From positions 98,697 through 162,696 of the forward strand of contig NZ_VWPL01000006.1 of NCBI RefSeq assembly GCF_008630065.1: 64,000 bases of DNA, written 5' to 3'. Position numbers and translations under genes: made by a program. This stretch comes from Blastochloris sulfoviridis (GTDB lineage: Bacteria > Pseudomonadota > Alphaproteobacteria > Rhizobiales > Xanthobacteraceae). Of this stretch, positions 40,915 to 51,300 are shown in pieces; position 1 is the stretch's first letter; every line of letters begins with the position of its first letter. The notes beneath the pieces are model-generated. The model worked only from the letters and a program-made list of their open reading frames with translations, did no database searches and was not told the DNA's origin.

Positions 40915-41388
40915 ATGGAACGTGTTCCGATGACGGCGGCGGGCTTCAGCGCCCTGGAGGCGGAGCTGAAGCACCGCCAAGCGGTGGAGCGGCCCCGGAT
41001 CATCGAAGCCATCTCGGAGGCGCGGGCGCACGGCGATCTGTCGGAGAACGCCGAGTACCACGCGGCCAAGGAAGCGCAGAGCCACAATGAGGGCCGCATC
41101 GCCGAGCTCGAATCGATCATTTCTCGCGCCGAAGTGATCGACGTGTCGAAGCTGTCCGGCGAGGTCGTCAAGTTCGGCGCCACCGTCAAGCTGGTCGACG
41201 AGGACAGCGAGGAGGAGAGGGTCTGGCAGATCGTCGGCGAGCAGGAGGCCGACGCCAAGAAGGGCCGCATCTCCATCACCTCGCCGCTCGCCCGCGCCCT
41301 CGTCGGCAAGAAGGTCGGCGCCTCGGTGGAAGTGAATGCCCCGGGCGGCGCCAAGAGCTATGAGATCGTCGAGGTGCGCTGGGTCTGA
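40915..41388 (+). CDS. greA: transcription elongation factor GreA
   Basis: ATG 40915 has AGGGGG 6 bp upstream (ATG 40912 is the neighbour). The 157-residue factor rescues backtracked RNA polymerase by inducing transcript cleavage. The N-terminal coiled coil is complete, with the acidic tip [18 protein letters not shown], and the C-terminal FKBP-like domain has [27 protein letters not shown] (two blocks) and [17 protein letters not shown]. Length and motifs are canonical. Confidence 0.96.
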   Translation: MERVPMTAAGFSALEAELKHRQAVERPRIIEAISEARAHGDLSENAEYHAAKEAQSHNEGRIAELESIISRAEVIDVSKLSGEVVKFGATVKLVDEDSEEERVWQIVGEQEADAKKGRISITSPLARALVGKKVGASVEVNAPGGAKSYEIVEVRWV

Positions 41389-41472
41389 TACGGTTCGCCG
41401 GCCGATCGGCCGGACACCGTACGCGCCCGATCCCGGTCGCCAAACTGCGGTCGCCAAACTGCGGAGGATGCC

Positions 41473-42000
41473 ATGGTGAGTCGCGCTGATCCCTTCACCC
41501 GCCGTGCCGTGCTGGCCGCGCTCAGTGGCGCGCTGGCCGCGCTGCCGGCCCTCGCCCGGCCGGCCGCCGCCCAGGGCGCAACGACGTTCCGCGCCATCAC
41601 CATCGACACCTCGCCGCTGGCCCGGCTCGGCGACCCCCGCGACGCCGAGCTGATTCGCCGCAACCTCTCCCGCGAGCTGCCGGCGGCGTTCGCCGGGCGG
41701 GTCACCGGGGCGCGCGGCGCGCCGACCCTGGTGGTGCGAATCACCTCGCTGTCGCTGGGCTCCTACACCGGCACGGCCAGCGGCGGCGGCGGTGGCGGCG
41801 GATCGACGGTCGATACCGATTATCTGGAGGGCGAGGCGCTGGTCGTGCCGGCCGGCAGCAAGACGCCGAGCGCCCGCGTGCCCATGCTCTCGGCCGTGCC
41901 GTCCGCCAGCGCCGGGGCCTGGTACCTGCCGGACAATGAAGAGCGCCGTATCGCCTACATCAGCTCGTTCTTCGCCGGCTGGCTGGCAAAGCGGGTGTGA
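41473..42000 (+). CDS. Tat-exported protein of unknown function, 175 aa
   Basis: The ATG follows GGAGGATGCC. A twin-arginine signal is visible (FTRRAVLAALSGALAALPALARPAAAQ), so the protein is probably exported folded. The mature part has a beta-rich segment (LVVRITSLSLGSYTG), a poly-Gly linker (SGGGGGGGS), and a C-terminus LPDNEERRIAYISSFFAGWLAK. I do not recognise the family. It is 84 bp behind greA on the same strand and may share transcription with it. Confidence 0.72.
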   Translation: MVSRADPFTRRAVLAALSGALAALPALARPAAAQGATTFRAITIDTSPLARLGDPRDAELIRRNLSRELPAAFAGRVTGARGAPTLVVRITSLSLGSYTGTASGGGGGGGSTVDTDYLEGEALVVPAGSKTPSARVPMLSAVPSASAGAWYLPDNEERRIAYISSFFAGWLAKRV

Positions 42001-42145
42001 GCGCGCCGTCCGCTGCTGCGGTCACCGGCGCAGGCCTCGCCGCGAACGGCGCGCCTGAGAGCTGAGCCCGAGAAGGGCGAGCCCGAGACGAAGCGGCGTG
42101 CGACCGCCCGGTCCGCGCGCGCGGACCGGGCGGTGTCGTTCCCGC

Positions 42146-42715
42146 TCATTCGACGCTCTCGTCGATCTGGCGCGCCAGCGCGGCCTTGAGGGCATCCTCG
42201 ATGAAGGCCAGACGGTCGAGCCCGCTGGCCGCCGCCGTCGCGTCGACCGCGGCCACGAGATCGGCATCGAGCGTCAGCTCGATGGTCTTGGCCAGCGGCG
42301 CGTCCGGCAGCAGCGGCACCAGCGCCAGCGCGCTGTCCTGGCGCAACAGCTTCGTCAGTTCGGGGTCGCCGTGCACCGCGTCCTCGGCCGAACGCGGCTC
42401 GGGCAGCGCCTCGCCGCGATCGCGCGCCGCCTCGCACCAGTGGCGCACCACCTGGGCGGCATCGGCCAGCGCGGCGTCGATGGTCTCGCCACCGGCGGTG
42501 CAGGCGGGCAGGTCGGGCAGCACCACGCGGTAGCCGCCGGGCCGGCCGGCCACGATGGCGACATAGCCGGCGGGCCGGGGGGCCGGAGCGCCGCCGAACC
42601 CGAACTCCGCCGGGTTGATCTCGGCCGGCAGGGCGCCGTAACGGCCGTTGCGGCCCTCGACGTGCGCCGCGCCGCGCCAGCGCGTTCGTTCTCGACCAAT
42701 CGTTTCTCGCATCAT
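42146..42715 (-). CDS. HicB-family antitoxin-like protein
   Basis: The start at 42715 has AGG 9 bp upstream; earlier Met codons reach 42760. The 189-residue protein contains a HicB-type partial RNase H fold segment: YVAIVAGRPGGYRVVLPDLPACTAGGETIDAALADAAQVVRHW (about residues 53-95; 'DLPGC'-like core with TaGdT-like turn). The C-terminal part (TIELTLDADLVAAVDATAAASGLDRLAFIEDALKAAL, two blocks) looks like a ribbon-helix-helix DNA-binding domain. HicB pairs with the small toxin HicA, usually upstream; no HicA-sized gene is seen on either side. Confidence 0.7.
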   Translation of the reverse strand: MMRETIGRERTRWRGAAHVEGRNGRYGALPAEINPAEFGFGGAPAPRPAGYVAIVAGRPGGYRVVLPDLPACTAGGETIDAALADAAQVVRHWCEAARDRGEALPEPRSAEDAVHGDPELTKLLRQDSALALVPLLPDAPLAKTIELTLDADLVAAVDATAAASGLDRLAFIEDALKAALARQIDESVE

Positions 42716-44135
<1,420 letters not shown>

Positions 44136-44147
44136 ACGGGGGCCGGC

Positions 44148-44243
44148 GTCGTCCCGGGCGAGCCGCGCGACCCGGGACCGTTTGCAGATAGAGGCCCTCG
44201 TCCTGAAGACGATCCTGGGTCTCGCTGACGCTCGCCCGGGATG
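44148..44243. repeat. family B repeat between bluB and LysE-type gene
   Basis: GTCGTCCCGGGCGAGCCGCG / CGACCCGGGACCGTTTG and CTGGGTCTCGCTGACGCTCG form the module. It sits between convergent genes. Confidence 0.65.
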
Positions 44244-44271
44244 ACAATTCATATAATATTGACGATCACGC

Positions 44272-44880
44272 TCAGCGCTCGGCCAGCGCGAGCTTGGCGC
44301 CGAGCGCCACGAAGGCCGCGGCGAACGAGCGGCGCAGCCAGGTCATCACGCTCGGCCGGCCGATGACGTAGGTGCGCGCCGCCGCCGCGGCGAAGCCGTA
44401 GAGCACGAACACCGCAAACGTCATCGCCATGAAGGTGCCCGACAGTTCCAGCATGCGGACGACCGGGTGGGCCTCGCCGGCCTCGACGAACTGCGGCAGG
44501 AAGGCGAGGAAGAAGATCGACAGCTTGGGGTTCAGGAGATTGATCAGCACGCCGCGCGCGATGATGCGGCTGGCCGGCAGATCCTCGGCCGCGCCCACCG
44601 CCAGCGCCCCGCTCTCCTTCAGCGTCTGCCACGCCATCCACAGGAGATAGGCGACGCCGGCGTATTTCACCGCCTCGAAGGCGAGCGCGCTGGCATGCAG
44701 CAGCGCCGCCAGGCCGGCGATGGCGGCGGCGATGTGCGGCACGATGCCGAGCGTGCCGGCGAACGCCGCAATGACGGCGGCCCGCCGCCCGCGCGTGAGG
44801 CCATAGGCCAGCGTGTAGAGCACGCCGGTGCCGGGCGAGGCGACGATGATCAGCGCGGTGATGAGGAATTCCGGCGACAT
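44272..44880 (-). CDS. LysE/RhtB-family amino-acid exporter
   Basis: I use ATG 44880 (202 residues); the frame extends through two family A repeats to 45054 and should not be used. The protein has about six membrane helices and the family signature near the start (IIVASPGTGVLYTLAYGLTRG, with PGP-like PGTG). NLLNPKLSIFFLAFLPQFV is the second family block. Members export lysine, arginine, homoserine, threonine or leucine; the substrate here is unknown. It is followed upstream by a ModE-like regulator on the same strand, beyond the repeats. Confidence 0.88.
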   Translation of the reverse strand: MSPEFLITALIIVASPGTGVLYTLAYGLTRGRRAAVIAAFAGTLGIVPHIAAAIAGLAALLHASALAFEAVKYAGVAYLLWMAWQTLKESGALAVGAAEDLPASRIIARGVLINLLNPKLSIFFLAFLPQFVEAGEAHPVVRMLELSGTFMAMTFAVFVLYGFAAAAARTYVIGRPSVMTWLRRSFAAAFVALGAKLALAER

Positions 44881-44962
44881 GGTTGGGCTCGTTTCTCGGG
44901 CGGCTAGAGCATCCGCCGATCTGATTGAACCAAGCGGACGCGGCTCAAGTCCTCGATTTGTC

Positions 44963-45069
44963 GCATTCTCTTTCGCAAAACCGGTTCCCACTTTTGCGGA
45001 GAATGCTCCAAGTCTTTGTTTTGTCGCATTCTCTTTCGCAAAACCGGTTCCCACTTTTGCGGAGAATGC
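44963..45069. repeat. tandem pair of family A 44-bp palindromic repeats
   Basis: Two almost identical copies, 44963-45006 and 45026-45069, lie 63 bp apart: GCATTCTCTTTCGCAAAACC then GGTTCCCACTTTTGCGGAGA and ATGC. Outer-arm sequence CTAGAGCATCCGCCGATCTG precedes them at 44905. They are in the opposite orientation to the 28351 copy. They fill the gap between the LysE-type and ModE-like genes. Confidence 0.9.
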
Positions 45070-45079
45070 TCCAGCGGGA

Positions 45080-45502
45080 TCAGGCCGGGGTGACGGGTCC
45101 GGCGTCGGTCACGATATCGTTCTCGAACGGTGCGAATTCGTCGAGGATGGCGGCGCGGGTGCGCGCCTCGATGCGGCGATAGGCGGCGACCACCGACCGG
45201 CCGAACTCGGTGAGCTGGGCGCCGCCGCCATGGACGCCGCCAGCCGAGGCGACCACCAGCGGCCGGGTGAACATGCTGTTGGCCTCGTCGACCAGCAGCC
45301 ACGCCCGCCGGTAGGACATGCCCATCGCGCGCCCGGCGGCCGAGATCGAGCCGGTGCGGCCGATCGCCTCCAGAAGATCCATCTTGCCCGGGCCGATGCG
45401 CTTGTCGCCGACCAGCACGATGCGCAGGCGCGGCACCGCACGGGCCAACGGTCCCGTCGCCGCGCGCACCCTCTGCGCCTTCGCCACCGACCTGACCGGC
45501 AT
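45080..45502 (-). CDS. ModE-like (winged helix, N-terminal domain only) transcriptional regulator
   Basis: ATG 45502 follows GGGAGG by 6 bp and gives 140 residues. The LysR/ModE-type winged helix is clear: MDLLEAIGRTGSISAAGRAMGMSYRRAWLLVDEANSMF (about residues 40-77) and GGAQLTEFGRSVVAAYRRIE. This equals the ModE N-terminal DNA-binding domain; the two C-terminal molybdate-binding TOBE domains are missing, so direct molybdate sensing is unlikely. Such short forms are common in Alphaproteobacteria. No mod transporter gene is nearby. Confidence 0.85.
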   Translation of the reverse strand: MPVRSVAKAQRVRAATGPLARAVPRLRIVLVGDKRIGPGKMDLLEAIGRTGSISAAGRAMGMSYRRAWLLVDEANSMFTRPLVVASAGGVHGGGAQLTEFGRSVVAAYRRIEARTRAAILDEFAPFENDIVTDAGPVTPA

Positions 45503-45727
45503 GCCGCCTCCCTCAATTTTCAGCAACTATAGCGCAAACGCGCCGGAGCTTCCTGCGGCAGGCATGCCCACCCGGTGACCGGTGCCGCGATTTGCCGGCA
45601 ATCCGGCAAGGGAATCCTAAGCGCTCTGCAGCTAATTTTGCCTTGTGGCGGCCTCGGGAGCCGCCCCGCGGTGGGCGCGGGCCGGATGTCATCCACGCGG
45701 GCCACCTGCGGCTGCGGAGGGGAACGC

Positions 45728-46189
45728 ATGAGCGCTGCGACGGAACGCGTATCCGAACCCCTGGTTCTCGGCGATCTCGCCGCCATGGATGCGGAAACGC
45801 CGGTGCGCTGGGGACAGGTGCTGCTGAGAACCAAGGCCGGACTGCGGCGCGGCCCGGTCACCGCCGAAGTGTTCATGGCGCCGGACCGCTCGCGCTTCCG
45901 GGTGGTGGACACCGCCGGCCGCACCGAGTTCCTGTCCAGCCTGCAGTTCTGCCGGTTCGTGCTCGAACTGCGCTCCACCGGCCGGTTCGAGTTCGAACGC
46001 AAGCCCAAGTCCAACGCGACCCTGCTGGGCGCCGAGCCGGCGAAAGCCGAGACAGGCAAGGCCGAGGCAGGCAAGGGCGAGTTGGGCAAGACTGAACTGG
46101 GCAAGGCGGAACTGGGCAAGGCGGACGCGATGTCGGTGTTCGCGGTGCAGCGCCGCCCGCATCACCTGCCGCGCGACGGCGAGCATTGA
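45728..46189 (+). CDS. hypothetical protein with GKAEL pentapeptide repeats, 153 aa
   Basis: ATG 45728 follows GGAGGGGAA. The N-terminal 95 residues look folded and soluble (PVRWGQVLLRTKAGLRRGPV, VFMAPDRSRFRVVDTAGRTE, LQFCRFVLELRSTGRFEFER). A tract of five-residue repeats follows (TGKAE-AGKGE-LGKTE-LGKAE-LGKAD) and then a short basic end. No signal or membrane helix is seen. I do not recognise the family. It stands alone, upstream of a terminator-like hairpin on the other strand. Confidence 0.6.
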   Translation: MSAATERVSEPLVLGDLAAMDAETPVRWGQVLLRTKAGLRRGPVTAEVFMAPDRSRFRVVDTAGRTEFLSSLQFCRFVLELRSTGRFEFERKPKSNATLLGAEPAKAETGKAEAGKGELGKTELGKAELGKADAMSVFAVQRRPHHLPRDGEH

Positions 46190-46202
46190 TGGGGGGCCAT
46201 CC

Positions 46203-46250
46203 GGCTTCCGGCCGATCCCTGCGGGATTCCGGAAACGGCCTCGCCGAACC
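46203..46250. repeat. family C palindromic repeat, copy 1
   Basis: GGCTTCCGGCCGATCCCTGC then GGGATTCCGGAAACGGCCTC and GCCGAA. A second copy with few changes is at 62667-62712 (GGCTTCCGGTCGATCCCTTC, GGGATACCGGAAACGGTCTC, GCCGAA). Confidence 0.75.
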
Positions 46251-46280
46251 TCCCCGGCCGACAGCCTGACCTCTGGCGAT

Positions 46281-46312
46281 CAAACGAAACGCCGGCCCGT
46301 GGGGCCGGCGCT
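46281..46312 (-). terminator. intrinsic terminator for the DUF3300 gene
   Basis: Read on the minus strand, GCCGGCCCCACGGGCCGGC is followed by GTTTCGTTTGAT, i.e. a GC hairpin with a broken T-run, 75 bp after the DUF3300 stop at 46387. Confidence 0.7.
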
Positions 46313-46386
46313 GCCATGTTGGGATCAGGATGCGCTTCGCGGTGGCCGCGCGGCTCGATTGCCGCCCCGAGCGGACCACACGGGGC

Positions 46387-48165
46387 TCAGCGCCGCCCTC
46401 CCCGTCCGCCACCGCCACCACGGCCGCCACCACGGCCTGCCGCCCGTCCGCTGGCACGCGGCTGGGAGCGCGCGGCCGGACGTGGACGGGCTGCCGGACG
46501 CGCCGACGGGCGCTGCTGGCGGGCGGCCGGACGCTGCTGCGACCGGGCAGCCGGGCGGGTCTGGCGCTGCTTCGACCGGGCAGCCGGACGCTGCTGCGGC
46601 CGCGCCGCGGGACGATCCGGCCGGGCAGCCGGGCGCTGCTGCGGCCGCGCCGCGGGACGATCCGGCCGGGCAGCCGGGCGCTGCTGCGGCCGGGCGGCGG
46701 GACGGTCGGGGCGTGCGGCCGGACGATCCGGCCGGGCGGCGGGACGGTCCGCCGGACGGTCGGGTCGCGCTGCCGGACGATCCGGACGCGCCGGAAGATC
46801 CGGACGGCCAGCGCCGCCGCCGGGACGATCCCCTGGTCCGCCACCCGGACGATCCGGACGAACACCGGGCCGGTCGGGGCCGCCGCCAGGACGGTCGCCT
46901 GGTCCGCCACCCGGACGATCGGGACGAAGGCCGGGACGATCGGGGCCGCCGCCAGGACGATCGCCAGGACCGCCGCCAGGACGATCGGGACGAAGGCCGG
47001 GACGATCGGGGCCGCCGCCAGGACGATCGCCAGGACCGCCGCCGGGGCGATCACCGGGGCCGCCACCGGGACGATCCGGAAGGAGACCAGGACGGTCGGG
47101 ACCGCCAGGGCCTCCCGGACCACCAGGACGATCACCGGGGCCGCCGCCGGGACGATCCGGACGGAAACCGGGGCCGCCTGGACCGCCAGGACCACCGGGC
47201 CCACCCGGGCCGCCGGGGCGATCGGGACGAAGGCCGGGACGATCGGGACCGCCGCCGGGGCGGTCGGGCCGGAAGGGCGGGCGCGGCGGCGGGCCGCCGG
47301 GACGGCCGGGTCGCCATGCGCCGGGCGGCGGGCCGCCGGGACGGCCGGGCCGCCACGCCGGCCGGTCGACCCAGATGTTGTTCCAGCGCCAGTTGTTCCA
47401 GTTGTTGCGGCCCCACCAGCCGCCGTACCACGCCGAGCCGACCAGCACCGCGGTGCCGAACAGCAGCGCGCCGGTGGCGAAGGTGTCGAACACCACCGAG
47501 GAATCATAGACCGGCACGTAGATCCGCTCCGGATCGGCCGGCGCGATATAGATCGTCCGCGTGCCGCTGTCCTCGCGCGTCGTCACCACCTGCTGCGGCG
47601 TCGAGGCGAGGTTGCCGGCCTTCTCGGCGCGGGCGCGCAGCACCTGGATGACGGAGGCGACATCGGCCGGCTGCAGCGCGAATGCCGCGCCCAGCGCCTG
47701 CGTCCAATCCAGATTGTCGGCCAGCATCTTCAGAACGTCGGGGAAGCGCGCCAGCGCCTTCACCGAATTGTCCCAGGTCTGGGCGTCGACGCCGCTGAAA
47801 TCGCCCTTGGCGACCGCGTCGCGATTGGCGTCGAGCCAGCGGTCGGCCTGGATGATCTGCACCGGATAGGTGGTGGCCGGCAGGATCAGCGCCACCAGCG
47901 GATCAGGGTAAAGGGCGATCGGCCCGAGCAGATATTCGAGATCGGAGAGCGTATAGACCTTCTCCGCCGGCCCGGCCTGGTTCGGCGCGGCCGGAGACCC
48001 CGGCGCCGCCGGCAGCGGCAAGGGGGTCGGCGCCTGGGCCGGCTCGGCCGGCGGGCTCTGCGCGAAGGCCGGCTGGACGACCGTCACCCAACCGAACATC
48101 GCCGCGACGGCAACGCGGGCGCGCTTGCCGGTCAAGTATCGGGCGTCGTACTTGTTTCTGCTCAC
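46387..48165 (-). CDS. DUF3300 domain protein with a very long Pro/Asp/Arg/Gly-rich repeat tail
   Basis: I take the GTG at 48165 with GGGAGGG upstream (592 residues). A signal peptide (VAVAAMFGWVTVVQPAFA) and a Pro-rich linker lead into the DUF3300 domain: LEYLLGPIALYPDPLVALILPA, then AKGDFSGVDAQTWDNSVKALARFPDVL (two blocks) and a hydrophobic YVPVYDSSVVFDTFATGALLFG-type stretch (TFATGALLFGTAVLVGSAWYGG). From about residue 270 to the end it is almost only PDRPGG, GDRPGGGP and AARPDRPA repeats, positively and negatively charged in alternation. It ends in an Arg/Gly tract. Exported; function unknown. It faces the second RND pump downstream. Confidence 0.85.
   Translation of the reverse strand: MSRNKYDARYLTGKRARVAVAAMFGWVTVVQPAFAQSPPAEPAQAPTPLPLPAAPGSPAAPNQAGPAEKVYTLSDLEYLLGPIALYPDPLVALILPATTYPVQIIQADRWLDANRDAVAKGDFSGVDAQTWDNSVKALARFPDVLKMLADNLDWTQALGAAFALQPADVASVIQVLRARAEKAGNLASTPQQVVTTREDSGTRTIYIAPADPERIYVPVYDSSVVFDTFATGALLFGTAVLVGSAWYGGWWGRNNWNNWRWNNIWVDRPAWRPGRPGGPPPGAWRPGRPGGPPPRPPFRPDRPGGGPDRPGLRPDRPGGPGGPGGPGGPGGPGFRPDRPGGGPGDRPGGPGGPGGPDRPGLLPDRPGGGPGDRPGGGPGDRPGGGPDRPGLRPDRPGGGPGDRPGGGPDRPGLRPDRPGGGPGDRPGGGPDRPGVRPDRPGGGPGDRPGGGAGRPDLPARPDRPAARPDRPADRPAARPDRPAARPDRPAARPQQRPAARPDRPAARPQQRPAARPDRPAARPQQRPAARSKQRQTRPAARSQQRPAARQQRPSARPAARPRPAARSQPRASGRAAGRGGGRGGGGGRGGRR
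46480..47360 (-). repeat. degenerate coding tandem repeats (RPDRPGG / ARPDRPA)
   Basis: About 880 bp of short units related to GGACGATCGGGACGAAGGCC and GCAGCCGGACGCTGCTGCGG (read on the plus strand). Two blocks are visible: a PDRPGG(GPGD) block at ~46830-47330 and an ARPDRPAARPQQRPA block at ~46530-46790. All six frames stay open across it because of the base bias. Confidence 0.85.
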
Positions 48166-48307
48166 TGGCAGCCCTCCCTCGATTGCCGCCCGTCATTGCC
48201 GGGACAGCGCTGCACACCGCTTCTGCCGCATTTCGTCTTGCCGCGTTTCGTCTTGCCGCGTTTCGTCTTGCCGCACCCGGACTCCGGGCACCCTGCCCTT
48301 GCCGCCC

Positions 48308-51300
48308 TCAGGACGCCGCCGCCGCGGCGTCCGTTTTTTCACGACTGCCAAACCAAGCCACATAGAGCGCCGGTAGAAAGATCAAGGTCAGCAGCGTCGC
48401 CACCAAGAGCCCGCCCATGATCGAGAAGGCCATCGGCCCCCAGAACACGGTCGGCGCGATGGGGATCATGCCGAGCACGGTGGACACCGCCGTGAGCATG
48501 ATCGGCCGGAAGCGGGTGCTGGCGGCGTCCATCACCGCCTCGCGCACGTTCTTGCCCGCCGCGCGCTCGGCCTCGATCTGGCCGATCAGGATGACGGCGT
48601 TCTTGGTGATCATGCCGAGCAGCGCCAGGATGCCGAGGATCGCCACGAAGCCGAGCGGCCGGCCGGACAGGAGCAGCGCGCCGACCACGCCGATGAGCCC
48701 GAGCGGCCCGACGGTGAGCGCGATGAACAGCCGCTGGAAGCTCTGGAGCTGCACCATCAGCACGGTGACCATCAGCAGCAGCATCAAGGGCACCACGGCG
48801 ATCACCGAGGCCTGCGACTTGGCGCTCTCCTCCACCGTGCCGCCGATGACGATGCTGTAACCCGGCGGCAGGCCGCTCTGCAGCGCCTTCACCGCCGGCT
48901 CCAGCGCGTCGGTGACGCTCTCGGGCAGCGCGCCCTGGCGCACGTCGGCCTGCACGGTGAGGGTGGGCACGCGGTCGCGCCGCCACACCACCGGATAGTC
49001 CTGCGTCTCCTCGAAGGTGGCGAACTGGCTGAGCGGCACCGTGCGGCCGTTGGGCAGCGCCACCTGCAGGGTGCTCAAGGTGGCGAGCGACACGCGCTGC
49101 TCGTCGGTGGCGCGCACCACGATGTCGACGAGATAGATACTGTCGCGCACCTGCGAGATCGCCTGGCCGGACACCACGGTGTTGAGCACGCTGGCGATGG
49201 CCTGCGAGCTCAGGCCGAGGCGGCGCGCCTCGTCCTGGTCGATGCGGATGCGCACCTCGCGGGCCGGCTCGATCCAGTCGAAATTGACGGTGCGGGTCCG
49301 CTTGTCCTGCGCCACGATCTCGGCCAGCCGGAAGGCGATCTCGCGCACCTTGGAGAGGTCGGGGCCGCTCACCCGGTACTGCACCGGCCAGCCGACCGGC
49401 GGCCCGAGCTCCAGCGGCGAGATGCGCGAGACCACGCTCGGGAAGTCCTCGGCCAGCACCTTCTCCAGCTTCTGGCGCAGCCGCTCGCGCGCCGCCACGT
49501 CCTTGGCGACGATCACGCCTTGCGCGAAGAAGTCGTTGGGAAGCTGCACGTCGAGCGGCAGGTAGAAGCGGATGGCGCCGCGGCCGACATAGGTGCTCCA
49601 GCGCGCGACGTCCGGGTCGTCCTTCAGCACCGCGTCGAAGCGCTCCACCATGGATTCGGTGGCGTAGATCGAGGCGTTCTGCGGCAGCCGCAGATCGACC
49701 AGCAGCTCGGGCCGGTCGGAGGAGGGGAAGAACTGGTTGGGGATCAGCGGCAGGGCTGCGATCGCCGCCGCGAACAGGCCCACCGTCAGCGCGATGGTGA
49801 GGTAGCGCAGGCGCAGCGCGGCACCGAGCAGCCCGCGATAGGCGCGGAACACCGGGCCGGGCTTCGCCTCCGCGCCCTCTTTGGGCGGCGCGAGGATGGC
49901 GAGGCCCAGGAGCGGCGCGAACACCACGGCCACCAGCCACGACAGCACCAGCGCGATGGCGACGACGGCGAAGAGCGAAAACGTGTATTCGCCGGCCGAA
50001 CTGGCGGCGAAGCCCACCGGCACGAAGCCGGCGATGGTGACCAGCGTGCCGGCCAGCATGGCGAACGCGTAGGTGCGGAAGGCGAAGGAGGCCGCCTGCA
50101 CCTTGCTTTCGCCGCGGGCGAGCCGGTTCAGCATGGCGTCGGTGGTGGTCATCGCGTCGTCGACCAGGAGCGCCAGCGCGATGATCAGCGCACCGAGCGA
50201 GATGCGCTGCATGTCGATGCTGCTCAGATCCATCACCGCGAACACCGCGGCCAGCGTCAGCGGGATCGACAGCGCCACCACCAGACCTGCCCGCACGCCG
50301 AGGCTGATGAAGCTGACCGCCAGGATGATCGCCACCGCCTGCCACAGCGAGGACATGAACTCGGCGATCGCGCTCTCCACGGTGACCGCCTGGTCGGCGA
50401 CCAGCGCCGGCTCGATACCCACCGGCAGCTCGGCCTTGATCTGGGCCATGGCGCGGTCGATGCGCTGGCCGAGCGCCAGGATGTCGCCGCCCTCGCGCAT
50501 GGCGATGGCCAGCCCGATCGCCGGCTGGCCGTTGGCGCGGAACTGCGGCTGCGGCGGGTCGGCATAGCCGCGGTGGACGCGGGCGATGTCGCTTAAGCGC
50601 AGCATGCGGCCGCCGACCGCGAAATTGACGTCGGCGACGTCCTGCTCGGTGCGGAAGGCGCCCGACACCCGCAGCGAGATCGCCTCGTTGCCGGTCTGGA
50701 TGACGCCGGCCGGGCGCACGATGTTCTGGGTCTGCAGCGCATTGATCAGCGCCGAGCGGTCGATGCCGAGGCTCGCCAGCTCCTTAACCGAGAACTCGAC
50801 GAAGATTACCTCGTCCTGGGCGCCGAGGATCTCGATCTTGGAGACGTCGGGCAGGCGCAGCAGCTTCGAGCGCACGTCCTCCACATGGTCGCGCAGCTCG
50901 CGGTGGGTGAAGCCATCAGCGGTGAAGCCGTAGATGATGCCGAAGGTGTCGCCGAACTCGTCGTTGAAGCCTGGCCCGACCACGCCGGCCGGCAAGGTGT
51001 GGCGGATGTCGCCGATCGACTTGCGCACATGGTACCAGGTGTCCGCCACCTGCTGCGCCGAGGTGGCGCCATCGAGATTGACGAACACCGTGGTGACGCC
51101 GGCATTGGTGTAGGAGCGGATGAAATCGAGGTGCGGCGTCTCCTGCAGCTTGCGCTCGATCCGCTCGGTCACCTGTTCGAGCATGTCCTGCACGGTGGCG
51201 CCGGGCCAGGCCGCCTGCACCACCATGGTCTTGATGATGAAGGCCGGATCCTCGCTGCGGCCCAGCCGGTTGTAGGAGAGGATGCCGGCGAGCACCGCCA

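Noticed and set aside
44881..45054. longer N-terminus for the LysE-type exporter
   Set aside because: The added residues are the translation of two family A repeats. A membrane protein of normal length starts at 44880.
46299..48420. several plus-strand frames across the DUF3300 repeat tail
   Set aside because: The repetitive GC-biased DNA keeps all frames open. Only the minus-strand frame has a signal peptide and the DUF3300 domain.
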